This document shows, piece by piece, positions 44,037 to 53,428 of a DNA stretch of 64,000 nucleotides. Numbering within the stretch: position 1 is the stretch's first letter; every line of letters begins with the position of its first letter. Both the position numbers and the translations under genes were made by a program. The DNA comes from Afifella pfennigii DSM 17143 (GTDB taxonomy: Bacteria > Pseudomonadota > Alphaproteobacteria > Rhizobiales > Afifellaceae), in assembly GCF_000688515.1 (NCBI RefSeq), contig NZ_JHZK01000004.1:124001-188000 (forward strand), in the 5' to 3' direction. Below the pieces are notes generated by a model. That model was not told the DNA's origin. It searched no databases and worked only from the letters and a program-made list of their open reading frames with translations.

Positions 44037-46664
44037 ATGACGGCTCCCGTCCCCATTCCAGCCGCGGCTGACACGCTCCTGCCGGAGCGATTCCGTCGTT
44101 GGTTCGCGGCGCGCGGCTGGTCCCCGCGACCGCATCAGCTCAGTCTCCTTTCCCATGCCCGCGCCGGACGATCGGTCCTTCTGATCGCCCCGACGGGCGC
44201 CGGCAAGACGCTCGCCGGCTTCCTGCCCTCGCTCGCCGAACTCGCCGAGCAAGACCTTCAGGGCATGCGGGACAGAGAATTCCTCGGCCCGCATACCCTC
44301 TATGTCTCGCCGCTCAAGGCGCTCGCGGTGGATATCCAACGCAACCTTGCCATGCCGGTCGCCGAAATGGGCCTTCCCATCCGGCTGGAAACCCGAACCG
44401 GCGACACGCCGGCGCATAAGCGTCAGCGCCAGAAGCTTCACCCGCCGGATATCCTCCTGACCACGCCCGAACAGGTGGCGCTGCTTCTCGCCGGCAAGGA
44501 TGCGGAGCGCTTCTTCGCGCGGCTGTCGACGGTAATTTTCGACGAATTGCACGCGCTCACCACCTCCAAGCGCGGCGACCTGTTGTCGCTCGGCCTCGCC
44601 AGGCTGCGCCGGCTGGCGCCGAAACTGAAGACGATCGGCCTGTCGGCGACCGTCGCCCATCGCGACGATCTGAGGGCCTTCCTGGTGCCGCAGCATCCCG
44701 AAAGTGCCCGGAATCTGGCGGAAATGGTTGTCGTAAGGGAAGGCACGCGACCCGATCTCAGCATCCTGCATTCCAAGGAGCGCATCCCCTGGCAGGGCCA
44801 CACCGCCCGCTACGCGCTCGGCGATATCCTGGCCGCGATCAAAGCGCACAGGACCTCCCTTATCTTCGTCAACACCCGCTGGCAGGCGGAAATGCTGTTT
44901 GCCGAGCTGTGGCGGATCAACGAGGAGGCGCTGCCGATCGCCCTGCATCACGGCTCGCTCGACCGTGGCCAGCGGCGCAAGGTGGAGGCGGCGATGGCGG
45001 CCGGAACGCTGCGGGCGGTGGTCGCCACCTCCACGCTCGATCTCGGCATCGACTGGGGCGATGTCGATCTCGTCATCCATGTCGGGGCGCCGAAGGGGGC
45101 GAGCCGGCTCGCCCAGCGCATCGGCCGCTCCAACCATCGCATGGACGAGCCCTCCAAGGGCCTTCTCGTCCCGTCCAACCGCTTTGAGGTGATGGAATGC
45201 CAGGCGGCGCTGGAGGCGAGCCTTGAGGGCGCGCAGGACACGCCGCGACTGCGCCGGGGGGCGCTCGACGTTCTGTGCCAGCACATTCTCGGCATGGCGG
45301 TGGCGGCGCCATTCGACGCCGTCTCGCTTTACGAGGAGGTCATCAGCGCCGAAAGCTACCGCGACCTCGCCTTTGAGGATTTCGAGCAGGCGGTCGATTT
45401 CGTCGCCACCGGCGGCTACGCGCTGAGAAGCTACGAGCGCTACGCCAAGATCAAGAAGCGCAAGGACGGGCTGTGGGCGCTCGCCCATCCCCGCCTCGCC
45501 CAGCAATACCGGCTCAATCTCGGCACCATCGTGGAAGCCCCGATGCTGACGGTGCGGCTCGCCGCGCGGCGCGGCGGCAAGGACGGCAGGCCGGGCGCGC
45601 AAGGGCCGGCGGGCGGACGCGGCGGGCGCGTGCTCGGCCAGGTGGAGGAATATTTCCTGGAGCAGCTGGTGCCCGGCGATACCTTCCAGTTCGCCGGACA
45701 GGTGCTGCGCCTTGAGGGCATCCGCGAGAACGAGGCGCTGGTCAGCCGGGCGGAGGCGCAGGACCCGGCCATCCCCTCCTACGAGGGGGGCAAGTTCCCC
45801 CTCAGCACCTATCTGGCCGCCGGCGTGCGGGCGATGCTCGCCGATCCGCAAAGCTGGGAAAAGCTTCCCGGCCAGGTGCGCGACTGGCTGTCGCTGCAGC
45901 GGCAGAAATCCGCCCTGCCGCCGAGGGACGCCCTCCTCATCGAGACGTTTCCGCGCGCCGACAAGTTCTACATGGTCGCCTATCCCTTCGAGGGACGGCT
46001 GGCGCATCAGACGCTCGGCATGCTGTTGGCGCGCCGGCTGGAGCGCGCCCGCGCCCGCCCGCTCGGCTTCGTCGCCAACGATTACGCGCTCGCCGTTTGG
46101 GCGCTGCGCGATCTCGGCGCCCTCTTCGCCGCCGGCACGCCGAGCCTTGCTGCGCTGTTCGAGCAGGACATGCTCGGCGACGATCTGGAGGCCTGGCTCG
46201 CCGAGAGCTACCTTCTGAAGCGCTCCTTCCGCAATTGCGCCATCATCGCCGGGCTCATCGAGCGCCGCCATCCCGGCGAGGAGAAGACGGGGCGGCAGGT
46301 GACGATCTCCACCGACCTCATCTATGACGTGCTGCGCAGCCACGAGCCTGACCATATCCTCTTGAAGGCAACGCGCGCCGACGCCGCCACCGGGCTTCTC
46401 GACATCGCCCGGCTCGGCGAAATGCTGTCGCGCATTGCTGGGCGAATCGTGCATCAAAGGCTGACGCGCGTCTCGCCGCTGGCGGTGCCGGCGATGCTGG
46501 AAATCGGCCGCGAGCCGGTCTTCGGCGAGGCGCAGGAGGACCTTCTGGCGGAAGCCTCGGACGAACTGATCCGCGAGGCAATGGGTGCGGGCGAGACGGA
46601 GGCGGGGTTTGGCCTTGGCGCAAACACAGGTGTTAGAGGAGAGCGTGGCCGAGACGCGCCTTAA
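44037..46664 (+). CDS. lhr: Ligase-associated DEXH-box DNA helicase (Lhr core type)
   Basis: Superfamily 2 helicase of 875 residues, of the short Lhr class. Motif I LIAPTGAGKTLAGFLPSLAEL, Ia YVSPLKALAVDI, motif II FDELHAL, SATVAHRDD (III), and VIII-type LVPSNRFEVMECQAAL region with motif VI QRIGRSNHR. The C-terminal part includes the Lhr-specific winged-helix and beta-barrel domain. ATG 44037 is chosen; a GTG lies two codons upstream. Its end overlaps the PdeM start by 20 bases, indicating coupling. Presumed 3'-5' unwinding of DNA or DNA/RNA hybrids in repair. Confidence 0.93.
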   Translation: MTAPVPIPAAADTLLPERFRRWFAARGWSPRPHQLSLLSHARAGRSVLLIAPTGAGKTLAGFLPSLAELAEQDLQGMRDREFLGPHTLYVSPLKALAVDIQRNLAMPVAEMGLPIRLETRTGDTPAHKRQRQKLHPPDILLTTPEQVALLLAGKDAERFFARLSTVIFDELHALTTSKRGDLLSLGLARLRRLAPKLKTIGLSATVAHRDDLRAFLVPQHPESARNLAEMVVVREGTRPDLSILHSKERIPWQGHTARYALGDILAAIKAHRTSLIFVNTRWQAEMLFAELWRINEEALPIALHHGSLDRGQRRKVEAAMAAGTLRAVVATSTLDLGIDWGDVDLVIHVGAPKGASRLAQRIGRSNHRMDEPSKGLLVPSNRFEVMECQAALEASLEGAQDTPRLRRGALDVLCQHILGMAVAAPFDAVSLYEEVISAESYRDLAFEDFEQAVDFVATGGYALRSYERYAKIKKRKDGLWALAHPRLAQQYRLNLGTIVEAPMLTVRLAARRGGKDGRPGAQGPAGGRGGRVLGQVEEYFLEQLVPGDTFQFAGQVLRLEGIRENEALVSRAEAQDPAIPSYEGGKFPLSTYLAAGVRAMLADPQSWEKLPGQVRDWLSLQRQKSALPPRDALLIETFPRADKFYMVAYPFEGRLAHQTLGMLLARRLERARARPLGFVANDYALAVWALRDLGALFAAGTPSLAALFEQDMLGDDLEAWLAESYLLKRSFRNCAIIAGLIERRHPGEEKTGRQVTISTDLIYDVLRSHEPDHILLKATRADAATGLLDIARLGEMLSRIAGRIVHQRLTRVSPLAVPAMLEIGREPVFGEAQEDLLAEASDELIREAMGAGETEAGFGLGANTGVRGERGRDAP

Positions 46665-47343
46665 CCTCGCCGGGCGCGAGGTGGCGCTGGACCCGGCCGG
46701 CGCGCTTTTCGACCCGCAAACGCGCACGCTCGTCGTCGCCGACCTGCATCTGGAGAAGGCCTCCTCCTTCGCCCGCCGCCAGGTGTTTCTGCCGCCCTAC
46801 GACACGGCGGCGACGCTGACGGCGCTGACGGGCCTCGTCCTGCGCCGGCGGCCTAGAACGGTCCTTTGTCTCGGCGACAGCTTCCATGACGGCGAGGGCG
46901 CGGCGCGGCTCTCGGCCCAGGACGCCGCCCGCATCGCGGCGCTGCAGGCCGGGCGCGACTGGGTGTGGATCGCCGGCAACCACGACCCTGCCCCGCCGGC
47001 GGGGCTCGGCGGGGATTGCTGCGCGCAGGTGCAGATCGGCCCCCTCGCCTTCCGCCACGAGCCGACCTGCCAGGACGGCGCGAAGGGCAAGATGAAGGGC
47101 GAGGTCGCCGGACATCTCCACCCTTCAGCCAAGGTGAGCCGGCGCGGGCGCAGCATCCGCCGGCGCGCCTTCGTCACCGACAAGGAGCGCCTCGTCCTGC
47201 CTTCCTTCGGCATGCTGACGGGCGGGCTCAACGTCCTCGACCGGGCCTTCCAGACGCTGTTTCCACCCTTCGCCTTCACCGCCTTCGTGCTCGGCGAGAA
47301 GCGGCTCTATCCGGTGGCGCCGGCCTCGCTCAGGCCGGACTGA
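46645..47343 (+). CDS. pdeM: Ligase-associated metallophosphoesterase PdeM
   Basis: A 232-residue calcineurin-like phosphoesterase. Metal-binding segments: VVADLHLEKASSF (D-x-H), VLCLGDSFHDG (GDxFHD), WIAGNHDPAPP (GNHD), and GHLHPSAKVSRRGRSIRR. Together with the ligase, exonuclease and Lhr helicase it completes the ligase-associated module; the enzyme is thought to act on DNA or nucleotide phosphodiesters. Start chosen as GTG at 46645, preceded by GAGGAGAGC; ATG 46585 would extend it 20 residues into the helicase with a poor N-terminus. It overlaps the helicase gene by 20 bases. Confidence 0.9.
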   Translation: MAETRLNLAGREVALDPAGALFDPQTRTLVVADLHLEKASSFARRQVFLPPYDTAATLTALTGLVLRRRPRTVLCLGDSFHDGEGAARLSAQDAARIAALQAGRDWVWIAGNHDPAPPAGLGGDCCAQVQIGPLAFRHEPTCQDGAKGKMKGEVAGHLHPSAKVSRRGRSIRRRAFVTDKERLVLPSFGMLTGGLNVLDRAFQTLFPPFAFTAFVLGEKRLYPVAPASLRPD

Positions 47344-47371
47344 ACCGGCGCGGCAGCTTCACCCTTCTCGC

Positions 47372-48118
47372 TCAGTTGCGGCGGAAGATGAGACCGGCCA
47401 GCCAGCCGGTCGTAATCGCCACGACGACGGTGAAGAGACCGTAGAACAAAGGCTGCTGATCGGCGAAGCTGGCGATGCGGTCGGAAAAGCCGCTCTTTTC
47501 GATCACGAGGCTCTGCACCTGCGCCGCCAGGAGCTGCTCTTCGCGGAAGAGATAGACGGAGACGTGATAGGTGCCGACGGGGATCGCGGAGGGCAGGTGG
47601 AAGGAGGTGCGAAAGACGTTCGGCGCCAGGAACTCCACCGCATCGCCGCGCTTGGCGTAGAGCTCCTGACGCTGCTTGATGTCCACCACGGCCCGGGCGA
47701 AGGCCTCGTCCTCGGGGGCGTAGCTCGCCTCGCGCGAGAAGCCGAGATTGACGAAATCGAGCTTGTAGCGCGTCAACAGATCCTGCGAGGCGGCGACGGA
47801 GAGATTCTCGCTGAGATGGACGACGTAGAAGCTCGGGACATCGAAGAATTCGCGCGACTGCGTGTTGAGCCACAGGCCGGCGACGCGATCCTTCTTGCGC
47901 ACCACGAGCGGCAGATCGGGCCCGGCGACGACGATCGCCACCTCGTATTCCTGCCCGCGCACCTCCTCCTCCGTCACCGCGCCGAAGACGGTGATGTAGG
48001 AGCCGGTGAAGTTGGAGGTGATCTCCACGGCGTCCTCAGAGAGCGCCGAGACCAGCTTCTCCGCCGATGCCGGGACGGCGAGGAGAACGGCAAGAAGGGC
48101 GATGAGGAGGCGCATCAT
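47372..48118 (-). CDS. TIGR02186 family transmembrane protein
   Basis: A 248-residue protein with signal peptide (1-19, ending VPASAE), an extracytoplasmic region of about 200 residues and one C-terminal membrane helix (about 220-243), ending FRRN. It carries family features EKLVSALSEDAVEITSNFTG, ITVFGAV and the FRTSFHLPSAIPVGTYHV beta-rich segment. The family is alphaproteobacterial and is known mainly for pairing with TauE/SafE permeases. The start ATG at 48118 overlaps the TauE gene's stop by four bases (an alternate ATG follows immediately). Confidence 0.88.
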   Translation of the reverse strand: MMRLLIALLAVLLAVPASAEKLVSALSEDAVEITSNFTGSYITVFGAVTEEEVRGQEYEVAIVVAGPDLPLVVRKKDRVAGLWLNTQSREFFDVPSFYVVHLSENLSVAASQDLLTRYKLDFVNLGFSREASYAPEDEAFARAVVDIKQRQELYAKRGDAVEFLAPNVFRTSFHLPSAIPVGTYHVSVYLFREEQLLAAQVQSLVIEKSGFSDRIASFADQQPLFYGLFTVVVAITTGWLAGLIFRRN

Positions 48119-49038
48119 CCGAACCCCGCCATCAGGCTGATGGAGTAAAGGTCCTCCGGCTTCAGGAAGAGGCTGAGAAGGAAGCGGATGGCGACGCCGA
48201 GCACCAGGAGCGCCAGCAGCAGCCGCAGTTGCTCGCCGCGCATGGCCTGGCCGAGCTGGGCGCCGAACTGCGCGCCGACGACGCCGCCGATCATCAGCAG
48301 AATGGCGAGCAGCAAATCGACCGCGCCGGTGGCGAGCGAATGCAGCACGGTCGCCAGCGCCATGGTGAAGAGGATGTAGCCGAGCGAGGTGCCGATGACG
48401 ACGTTGGTCGGCATGCGCAGAAGATAGATCAGCGCCGGCACCATGATGAAGCCGCCGCCGATGCCCAGCACCGTGCCGAGGAAGCCGATGGAGAGCCCGA
48501 GGCCGATCACCGGAATGGCGCTGACATAGAGCTTGGAACGCCGGAAGCGGACCTTGAAGGGCAGGCCGGAGATCCAGAGATGATGGCTGCCGCCGCGCCT
48601 GGGCTGCCGGCCGCGCCGCGCCCGCCACAGAGCGCGCAGCGCCTCGCGCAACATCAGCCCGCCGATGAGGCCGAGAAAGGTGACATAGGACAGCGAGATG
48701 ATGAGATCGAGCTGGCCGAGCGCGCGCAGCTTGCGAAAGACGACGACGCCGAGCGAGGAGCCGATGATCCCGCCAAAAAGCAGGAAAAGCGTCATCTTCG
48801 GATCGATCATCCGCCGGCGCCAATAGGAGATCGCGGCGGAGGTGGAGGAGGCGACGATCTGCGGCGTGACGGTCGCCACGGCGACGGCCGGCGTGATGCC
48901 GGAGAAAATCAGGAGCGGCGTCAGAAGGAAGCCCCCGCCGACCCCGAACATGCCGGAAATGAAGCCGACGGCCGCGCCCATCCCCAGATACAGGAAGATG
49001 TTGACCGTCAGTTCAGCGATCGGAAGATAAAGCTGCAC
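48115..49038 (-). CDS. TauE/SafE family sulfite exporter-like permease
   Basis: Inner-membrane permease of 307 residues in two similar halves of about four helices; repeat motif GFISGMFGVGGGFLLTPLL in the first and GFLGTVLGIGGGFIMVPALI in the second. Probable anion (sulfite or sulfoacetate-like) exporter, substrate unproven. Start chosen as GTG 49038, giving VQLYLPIAELTVNIF, as usual in relatives; TTG at 49047 would add three residues. Translationally coupled to the TIGR02186 gene downstream (four-base overlap). Confidence 0.88.
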   Translation of the reverse strand: MQLYLPIAELTVNIFLYLGMGAAVGFISGMFGVGGGFLLTPLLIFSGITPAVAVATVTPQIVASSTSAAISYWRRRMIDPKMTLFLLFGGIIGSSLGVVVFRKLRALGQLDLIISLSYVTFLGLIGGLMLREALRALWRARRGRQPRRGGSHHLWISGLPFKVRFRRSKLYVSAIPVIGLGLSIGFLGTVLGIGGGFIMVPALIYLLRMPTNVVIGTSLGYILFTMALATVLHSLATGAVDLLLAILLMIGGVVGAQFGAQLGQAMRGEQLRLLLALLVLGVAIRFLLSLFLKPEDLYSISLMAGFG

Positions 49039-49134
49039 GGAGGGCAAATCCCAAGGCGCGGAGAGCGAGGCCGACTGGCGGTCGTGCCGTGAATGCCCAC
49101 AAACACCCCCGCCCGCCGGAGCGCAAGGTGGAAG

Positions 49135-52100
49135 TTACATATCCTTTGCTTCCAGCGCCTTAATCAGCCCGGTATCGATGTCGCCGCTGACCTGAAGACC
49201 CTTGTCGCGCTGGAAGGCGGCGATCGCCTGGCGCGTCTTCTCGCCGAAGACACCATCGGCCGGGCCGGGGTCGTAGCCGCGCGCGATCAACAGATCCTGG
49301 GCGCGCTGGATGAGCCCCGGCATGCCCATATGCAGGGTCTCGCCGCCGGCGTCCTCCCAGCCGCCCTCCGGCGCGAAGACCATATTGACCTGCGGATCGA
49401 CCGCTAGCGGCTTGAAGGCGGCGGCGGCCTGGCGCGCCTGCGGCAGAAGCTCGGGCGAGAGCACCTGCTCGATCTCCTCCTGCCGCTGCCTGGCCTGCTG
49501 ATCGCCGGAACGGGCCGCGACCGCGAACCACTTATAGGCGCGCGACAAATCCTGCGGCACGCCGAGGCCGCGGGCGTAAAGAACGGCGATGTTGAACTGG
49601 CTGTCGCGCACGCCGCGCTCGGCGGCCCGCTCAAACAGCCCCGCCGCCTTCTCCAGATCGGGCTCGCCAACGGCGCCTTCGGCATGGAGCACCGCCAGAT
49701 TGTGCATCGCCTTGACGTTGCCGGCGGCCGCCGCCTTCTCGTACCAATCGAAGGCACGGTCGATGTCCTTCGGTACGCCGCGCCCCTTCTCGTAAATGGA
49801 GCCAAGACGATATTGCGCCGGGGCAAGGCCGGTGCGGGCCGCCTTTTCGTACCAGCGCACCGCTTCGGCCGCGTCGCGCATCACGCCGCGGCCCTCCGCA
49901 TAGCGCGAGGCGATCTCGAACTGGGCCTCGGCGACCCCCGTCTCGGCGGCACGGCGAAGCTTGTCGGAGCCGATGGCGGCCGGCAGGAGCAGGCCGCCGT
50001 CGGGCTTCGGCATCGTCTTGACGGCGGCCGGCGCGCCAGCGCTCGGCGCGGGAATGGACGCGGTCTCCAGCGTGGCGGCGGCATCGGCCGGCGCGGCGGT
50101 CGCGACGCCGGACTGTGCATCGGCAAATTGCCCGGCCGGGGCATCCGGCTTGGCAACGGCGTCGCCCTGAAGCACGTCCAGGGCGGCAATGGAGGTGGAA
50201 AAAGCGGTCGTCTCATCGGGCGTCGGCATCGGCCTCTTTGAGGCATCCGCCTGGCGCTCCACCAGGCTGGTGGCCGGCGGGACGCTCGCGCTCTCCTCAA
50301 GAGAGGCCGGCGCCTGCAGCTCCGTCGCCGGGCTTCCATCGGCGGTCAGGGAGGCGCCGCGCTGCTTGATGAACTGCATCGCCGCGAAGGCCACGGCCAG
50401 GGCGACGGCGCCGGCGAGCAGCATACGGCGGCGGGCCTTCAGGAAGTCGAGAACGGATGAGGAGGCGCCGCTCGCGCGCGCGGTGCGCGCATCCTTTTCC
50501 GCAGCGGCAGCTTCCTCCGCCGCGGCACGGGCGGCACGGCGCGCCGCGTTGAGGAAATCGGCGGAAGGCGCCTCGCCGCTCTGGCCGTGGGAGCGGAACT
50601 GCTCGTAGGCGCGCGCAAGCGCCGTCTGCGAATCGTCGCGCTGGCGACCACCACGAGCGTAAGCGGCGGTGGCATAGGTGCTGGTGGAGCTCGGCGCGTC
50701 GGCGAGGTCGGAATTCAGCGGCCCGCCCGTGCCGGGCTCCAGCAGGGAATCGATCGCCGCCTCGGCCTCCTCCGGCCGCGGGCTGAAGGATTCGGCCCGC
50801 CCGCCGGTGGCGCGCTTCAGGAGCTGGGAGGCCGATAGACGCTGAAGCAGCCCGGAGCCTTGCGGGCTTTCTTCCCCAGGCGGCGCGGGCCGCACATCCG
50901 GCGCCCGCCCGTCCTTAGCGCCGGGAAGGCGCAGGGGGGAAGCGCCCGGCGAGGGGCGCGGATCTTGCGGGGCGGACCGGTCCGCGCCCTCAGACCCGCC
51001 GCCACCGCCCTGCGGTGTCTGCCAGGCCCGGTCACGCTCCAGGAAGGCCATCCGCTTGACGACGGCCTCCAACGTGCCGTGCACGGCCTCCAGAGATTGC
51101 CGGGTTCTCTCCTCGGCCGCCGCCGCGCCCGACTTCAGCTCGCCGAGATCGTTCTGCAGGGCGGAGGCGAGGCGCATCAGCGCGTCGGACGCGCCCTCGC
51201 CCTTTGCGTCGAGCGTGTCGGCCGCCTGCCAGGCCGTCGCCTTGAAGTGTTGATCCTGGGCATCGAGACGCTGGGTGATGCCGGCCAAAGCCTCCTCAAG
51301 CCGGCCCATGGCCTCCGATTCGGCGGCCGGCCGGTCGAGCATGGCGGAGATGCGGCCGATCTGGGCCTCCAGCTCGCGGCTGAAGTTGGCCGGCTCCTGC
51401 GGCAGCCGGTCCAAGCGCTCGCGGATATCGCGAATCGCCGGCTGCAAGCTGCGCAGCGCGCCTTCCTGGGTCGGAGGTGCGTTGCGGATATCGGCGCGCA
51501 GCTCGGCGATCTCGGCGCGCAGATCGACGACGTCCTGGGTGAAGCTGGCGACATCGCTCTCGCCCATATTCTCCGCGAGAAGGGCAATGCGCTCCTCCAG
51601 GGCACCCAGACGCTCGGCCGGCGCCTCCGCGACCGAGCGCTCCATGCGCTCCACGATGCCGGAAAGCTGCTCAAGATCGACCCGTCCCTCGTCGAAACGA
51701 TCGTCGAGCGCAGCAAGCCGGTCCAGAACCGGCTGCAGCGCGCGGCCGCTTTCGCCCTCGGCGAGAAAGCCGGAGATCTCGCCGGCGAGCCGGTCGAGGC
51801 GATCGGTGATCTCGGACGGATCGAAGGGCGCGGGCCGCTCTTCGAGCTTCTCGGTGATGACGGCGAGGCGATCGGTGATTTCGGAGGGATCGAACGGCGC
51901 CGGTTGCTCCTGAAGCCTCTCGGTGATGGCGGCCAGACGCTGCTCCAGGGCGGCGAACTGCGCCGAGGTGTCGGTTGATTCCTCCAGCCGGGCGCCGATT
52001 TCGGCAAGGCGCGCCTCCAACGGCGCCAAATCGACGGGAGGCGTGGTTCCGGTCTGCTCGACGCGGGCGGCGAGCTGATCGAGCTGCCGGGAGAGCTCGT

Positions 52101-53088
52101 CAAGCGCTCCGGCGCGGCCCTCGCGAATGCGCTCCACCGCCTCGTCCAGGCGCTCCAGCCGTTCCTCCAGGCGCGACAATGTCTCGCGTTCGAGCGAGGG
52201 TTCGGCCAGCCGATCGAAACGCTGGCCAAGCTCCACGATGCGCTGTTCGATCTCGGCAAAGTTTCGGCCGGAGGAGAGGTTCTCCAAGCCTTGGCGGATC
52301 GCTGCGATCTCGCCAAGCAATTCCTGCGGGGGCTCGCGGCGTCTGGCCAGATCGTCATGCAGCGCGAGCAGATGCTCGTCGATATCCCCAACGCGATGCT
52401 GGATGGCGGCGATGCCCTGACCGGAGGGGCGCATATCCTCCATCCGGCCGCGCAGGTCGCGCACTTCGCGCAGAATATCGCCGATCATCGCTTCTACGGC
52501 GCGTGTGGCCTGATCCGGCTCGCCACGCGCGGCGGCGAAAGGCGGCTCCTCGCGGCGGCGGGCAACGCCGAGATCGCGGGCGAAATCGGCAAGCCCGCCG
52601 GCATAGGGCGCGGCTCTCGGCGATGCCGAGCGCGCGGGCTGGGAAGGCGCAAGGTCCGGTTCGCCGCGGCCGGCGCCCGGCCGCACCTTGGAAGCTCCGC
52701 CAACGGGCTTCGACATCGCCTCCAGGCGATGCTCCAGAAGGTCGAGACGGTGCAGCAGATCCTCCGCGCCGGCATCGGCCTCCGCGCGCATGCCGCGGGC
52801 ATCTTCCGCGGCCCCGCCGAGCATCTCCCGCTCGCCTGCCTTGCCCTGCGCCTCGGCCGCCTCGATGCGCTTCGCCAGAGCCTCGACCGCCGCTTGCAGA
52901 TGTTCCTTGGAAACCTCGCCCTCATCCGGGCGGCGCGGATCCGGGGCATGCACCTCAGCGGGCGCATGCACGATATGCCCCTCCTCGTCGAAGCGCGCAT
53001 TCATCAGCGCGCGCAGATCGTCATCGACCGGGCCGGCCTCCTGGCCTGTCGATCCGTATCTGCCTCTCCAGGACGTGCGGGCTTTCAT
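49135..53088 (-). CDS. podJ: PodJ-like polarity protein: coiled coils, one TM, Sel1 repeats, peptidoglycan-binding domain
   Basis: A 1317-residue bitopic protein. The cytoplasmic part (1 to about 885) has long coiled-coil or apolipoprotein-like stretches (about 170-700), including a 23-residue tandem repeat (ITEKL-ERPAPFDPSEITD). A membrane helix lies at about 886-906 (LLAGAVALAVAFAAMQF). The periplasmic part has a Pro/Ala-rich linker, four Sel1 repeats (about 1044-1204, AQFEIASRYAEGRGV, AQYRLGSIYEKGRGV), and a C-terminal peptidoglycan-binding_1 domain (about 1259-1317, GPADGVFGEKTRQAIAAFQR). This order matches Caulobacter PodJ and rhizobial PodJ1, which organise the new cell pole. A palindrome resembling a CtrA site lies about 75-110 bases upstream. 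Confidence 0.85.
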   Translation of the reverse strand: MKARTSWRGRYGSTGQEAGPVDDDLRALMNARFDEEGHIVHAPAEVHAPDPRRPDEGEVSKEHLQAAVEALAKRIEAAEAQGKAGEREMLGGAAEDARGMRAEADAGAEDLLHRLDLLEHRLEAMSKPVGGASKVRPGAGRGEPDLAPSQPARSASPRAAPYAGGLADFARDLGVARRREEPPFAAARGEPDQATRAVEAMIGDILREVRDLRGRMEDMRPSGQGIAAIQHRVGDIDEHLLALHDDLARRREPPQELLGEIAAIRQGLENLSSGRNFAEIEQRIVELGQRFDRLAEPSLERETLSRLEERLERLDEAVERIREGRAGALDELSRQLDQLAARVEQTGTTPPVDLAPLEARLAEIGARLEESTDTSAQFAALEQRLAAITERLQEQPAPFDPSEITDRLAVITEKLEERPAPFDPSEITDRLDRLAGEISGFLAEGESGRALQPVLDRLAALDDRFDEGRVDLEQLSGIVERMERSVAEAPAERLGALEERIALLAENMGESDVASFTQDVVDLRAEIAELRADIRNAPPTQEGALRSLQPAIRDIRERLDRLPQEPANFSRELEAQIGRISAMLDRPAAESEAMGRLEEALAGITQRLDAQDQHFKATAWQAADTLDAKGEGASDALMRLASALQNDLGELKSGAAAAEERTRQSLEAVHGTLEAVVKRMAFLERDRAWQTPQGGGGGSEGADRSAPQDPRPSPGASPLRLPGAKDGRAPDVRPAPPGEESPQGSGLLQRLSASQLLKRATGGRAESFSPRPEEAEAAIDSLLEPGTGGPLNSDLADAPSSTSTYATAAYARGGRQRDDSQTALARAYEQFRSHGQSGEAPSADFLNAARRAARAAAEEAAAAEKDARTARASGASSSVLDFLKARRRMLLAGAVALAVAFAAMQFIKQRGASLTADGSPATELQAPASLEESASVPPATSLVERQADASKRPMPTPDETTAFSTSIAALDVLQGDAVAKPDAPAGQFADAQSGVATAAPADAAATLETASIPAPSAGAPAAVKTMPKPDGGLLLPAAIGSDKLRRAAETGVAEAQFEIASRYAEGRGVMRDAAEAVRWYEKAARTGLAPAQYRLGSIYEKGRGVPKDIDRAFDWYEKAAAAGNVKAMHNLAVLHAEGAVGEPDLEKAAGLFERAAERGVRDSQFNIAVLYARGLGVPQDLSRAYKWFAVAARSGDQQARQRQEEIEQVLSPELLPQARQAAAAFKPLAVDPQVNMVFAPEGGWEDAGGETLHMGMPGLIQRAQDLLIARGYDPGPADGVFGEKTRQAIAAFQRDKGLQVSGDIDTGLIKALEAKDM

Positions 53089-53428
53089 CGTTTCTCCCCG
53101 AGATGAAGAGGATTTTCGACCTGCGTCGTGCGAATGGTCGAACCGCTTTGGTGATTGGGAAAAGGTTAACGGCGGTTATGGTAAACATGCCGTTAACCCC
53201 CGCCTTGTTTTCGTCGCCTTCTCGTGGTGAGCGGCGCCACAGAATGCGGCCGGACGATGGTGGCCTTCGGCGCAACGGCGCGCGTGGCTGCGACAAGATC
53301 GGTGGGCGGAACCGCCGCCAATCCCTATAGTCTCGTCCCAATGAGCTGCGGCTTCATCCACGAAGAGTCTTTGCGCGCCACGGCATTCTTGCGTTTGATG
53401 GCGGCGTGAGACGGAAAGCGGAAGCGAA
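53089..53428. other. Divergent intergenic region of 340 bases
   Basis: Between the podJ-like gene (minus) and the MerR gene (plus). Contains the palindrome at 53164-53198 (listed). The rest shows no convincing gene; a short plus-strand frame at 53224-53409 lacks a ribosome site. Confidence 0.6.
53164..53198 (-). promoter_or_regulatory. Candidate CtrA-type site in a perfect 10-bp palindrome upstream of podJ
   Basis: Arms GGTTAACGGC (53164-53173) and GCCGTTAACC (53189-53198), 15-base centre. On the minus strand the left side reads TTAA, CGGCATG, TTTAC, one base off the CtrA consensus TTAA-N7-TTAAC. The site begins 76 bases from the podJ-like start. In Caulobacter podJ is cell-cycle controlled with CtrA repression, so an operator here would make sense. 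Palindromy would let a protein dimer bind either way; identity is inferred. Confidence 0.4.

Noticed and set aside
43863-46727. 954-codon minus-strand frame opposite the Lhr helicase
   Set aside because: Shadow of the helicase with no recognisable domain.
39606-47343. LexA boxes (GTTC-N7-GTTC) upstream of the ligase, exonuclease or helicase
   Set aside because: None found by eye in the gaps at 41.3 kb, 43.4 kb and 43.95 kb.
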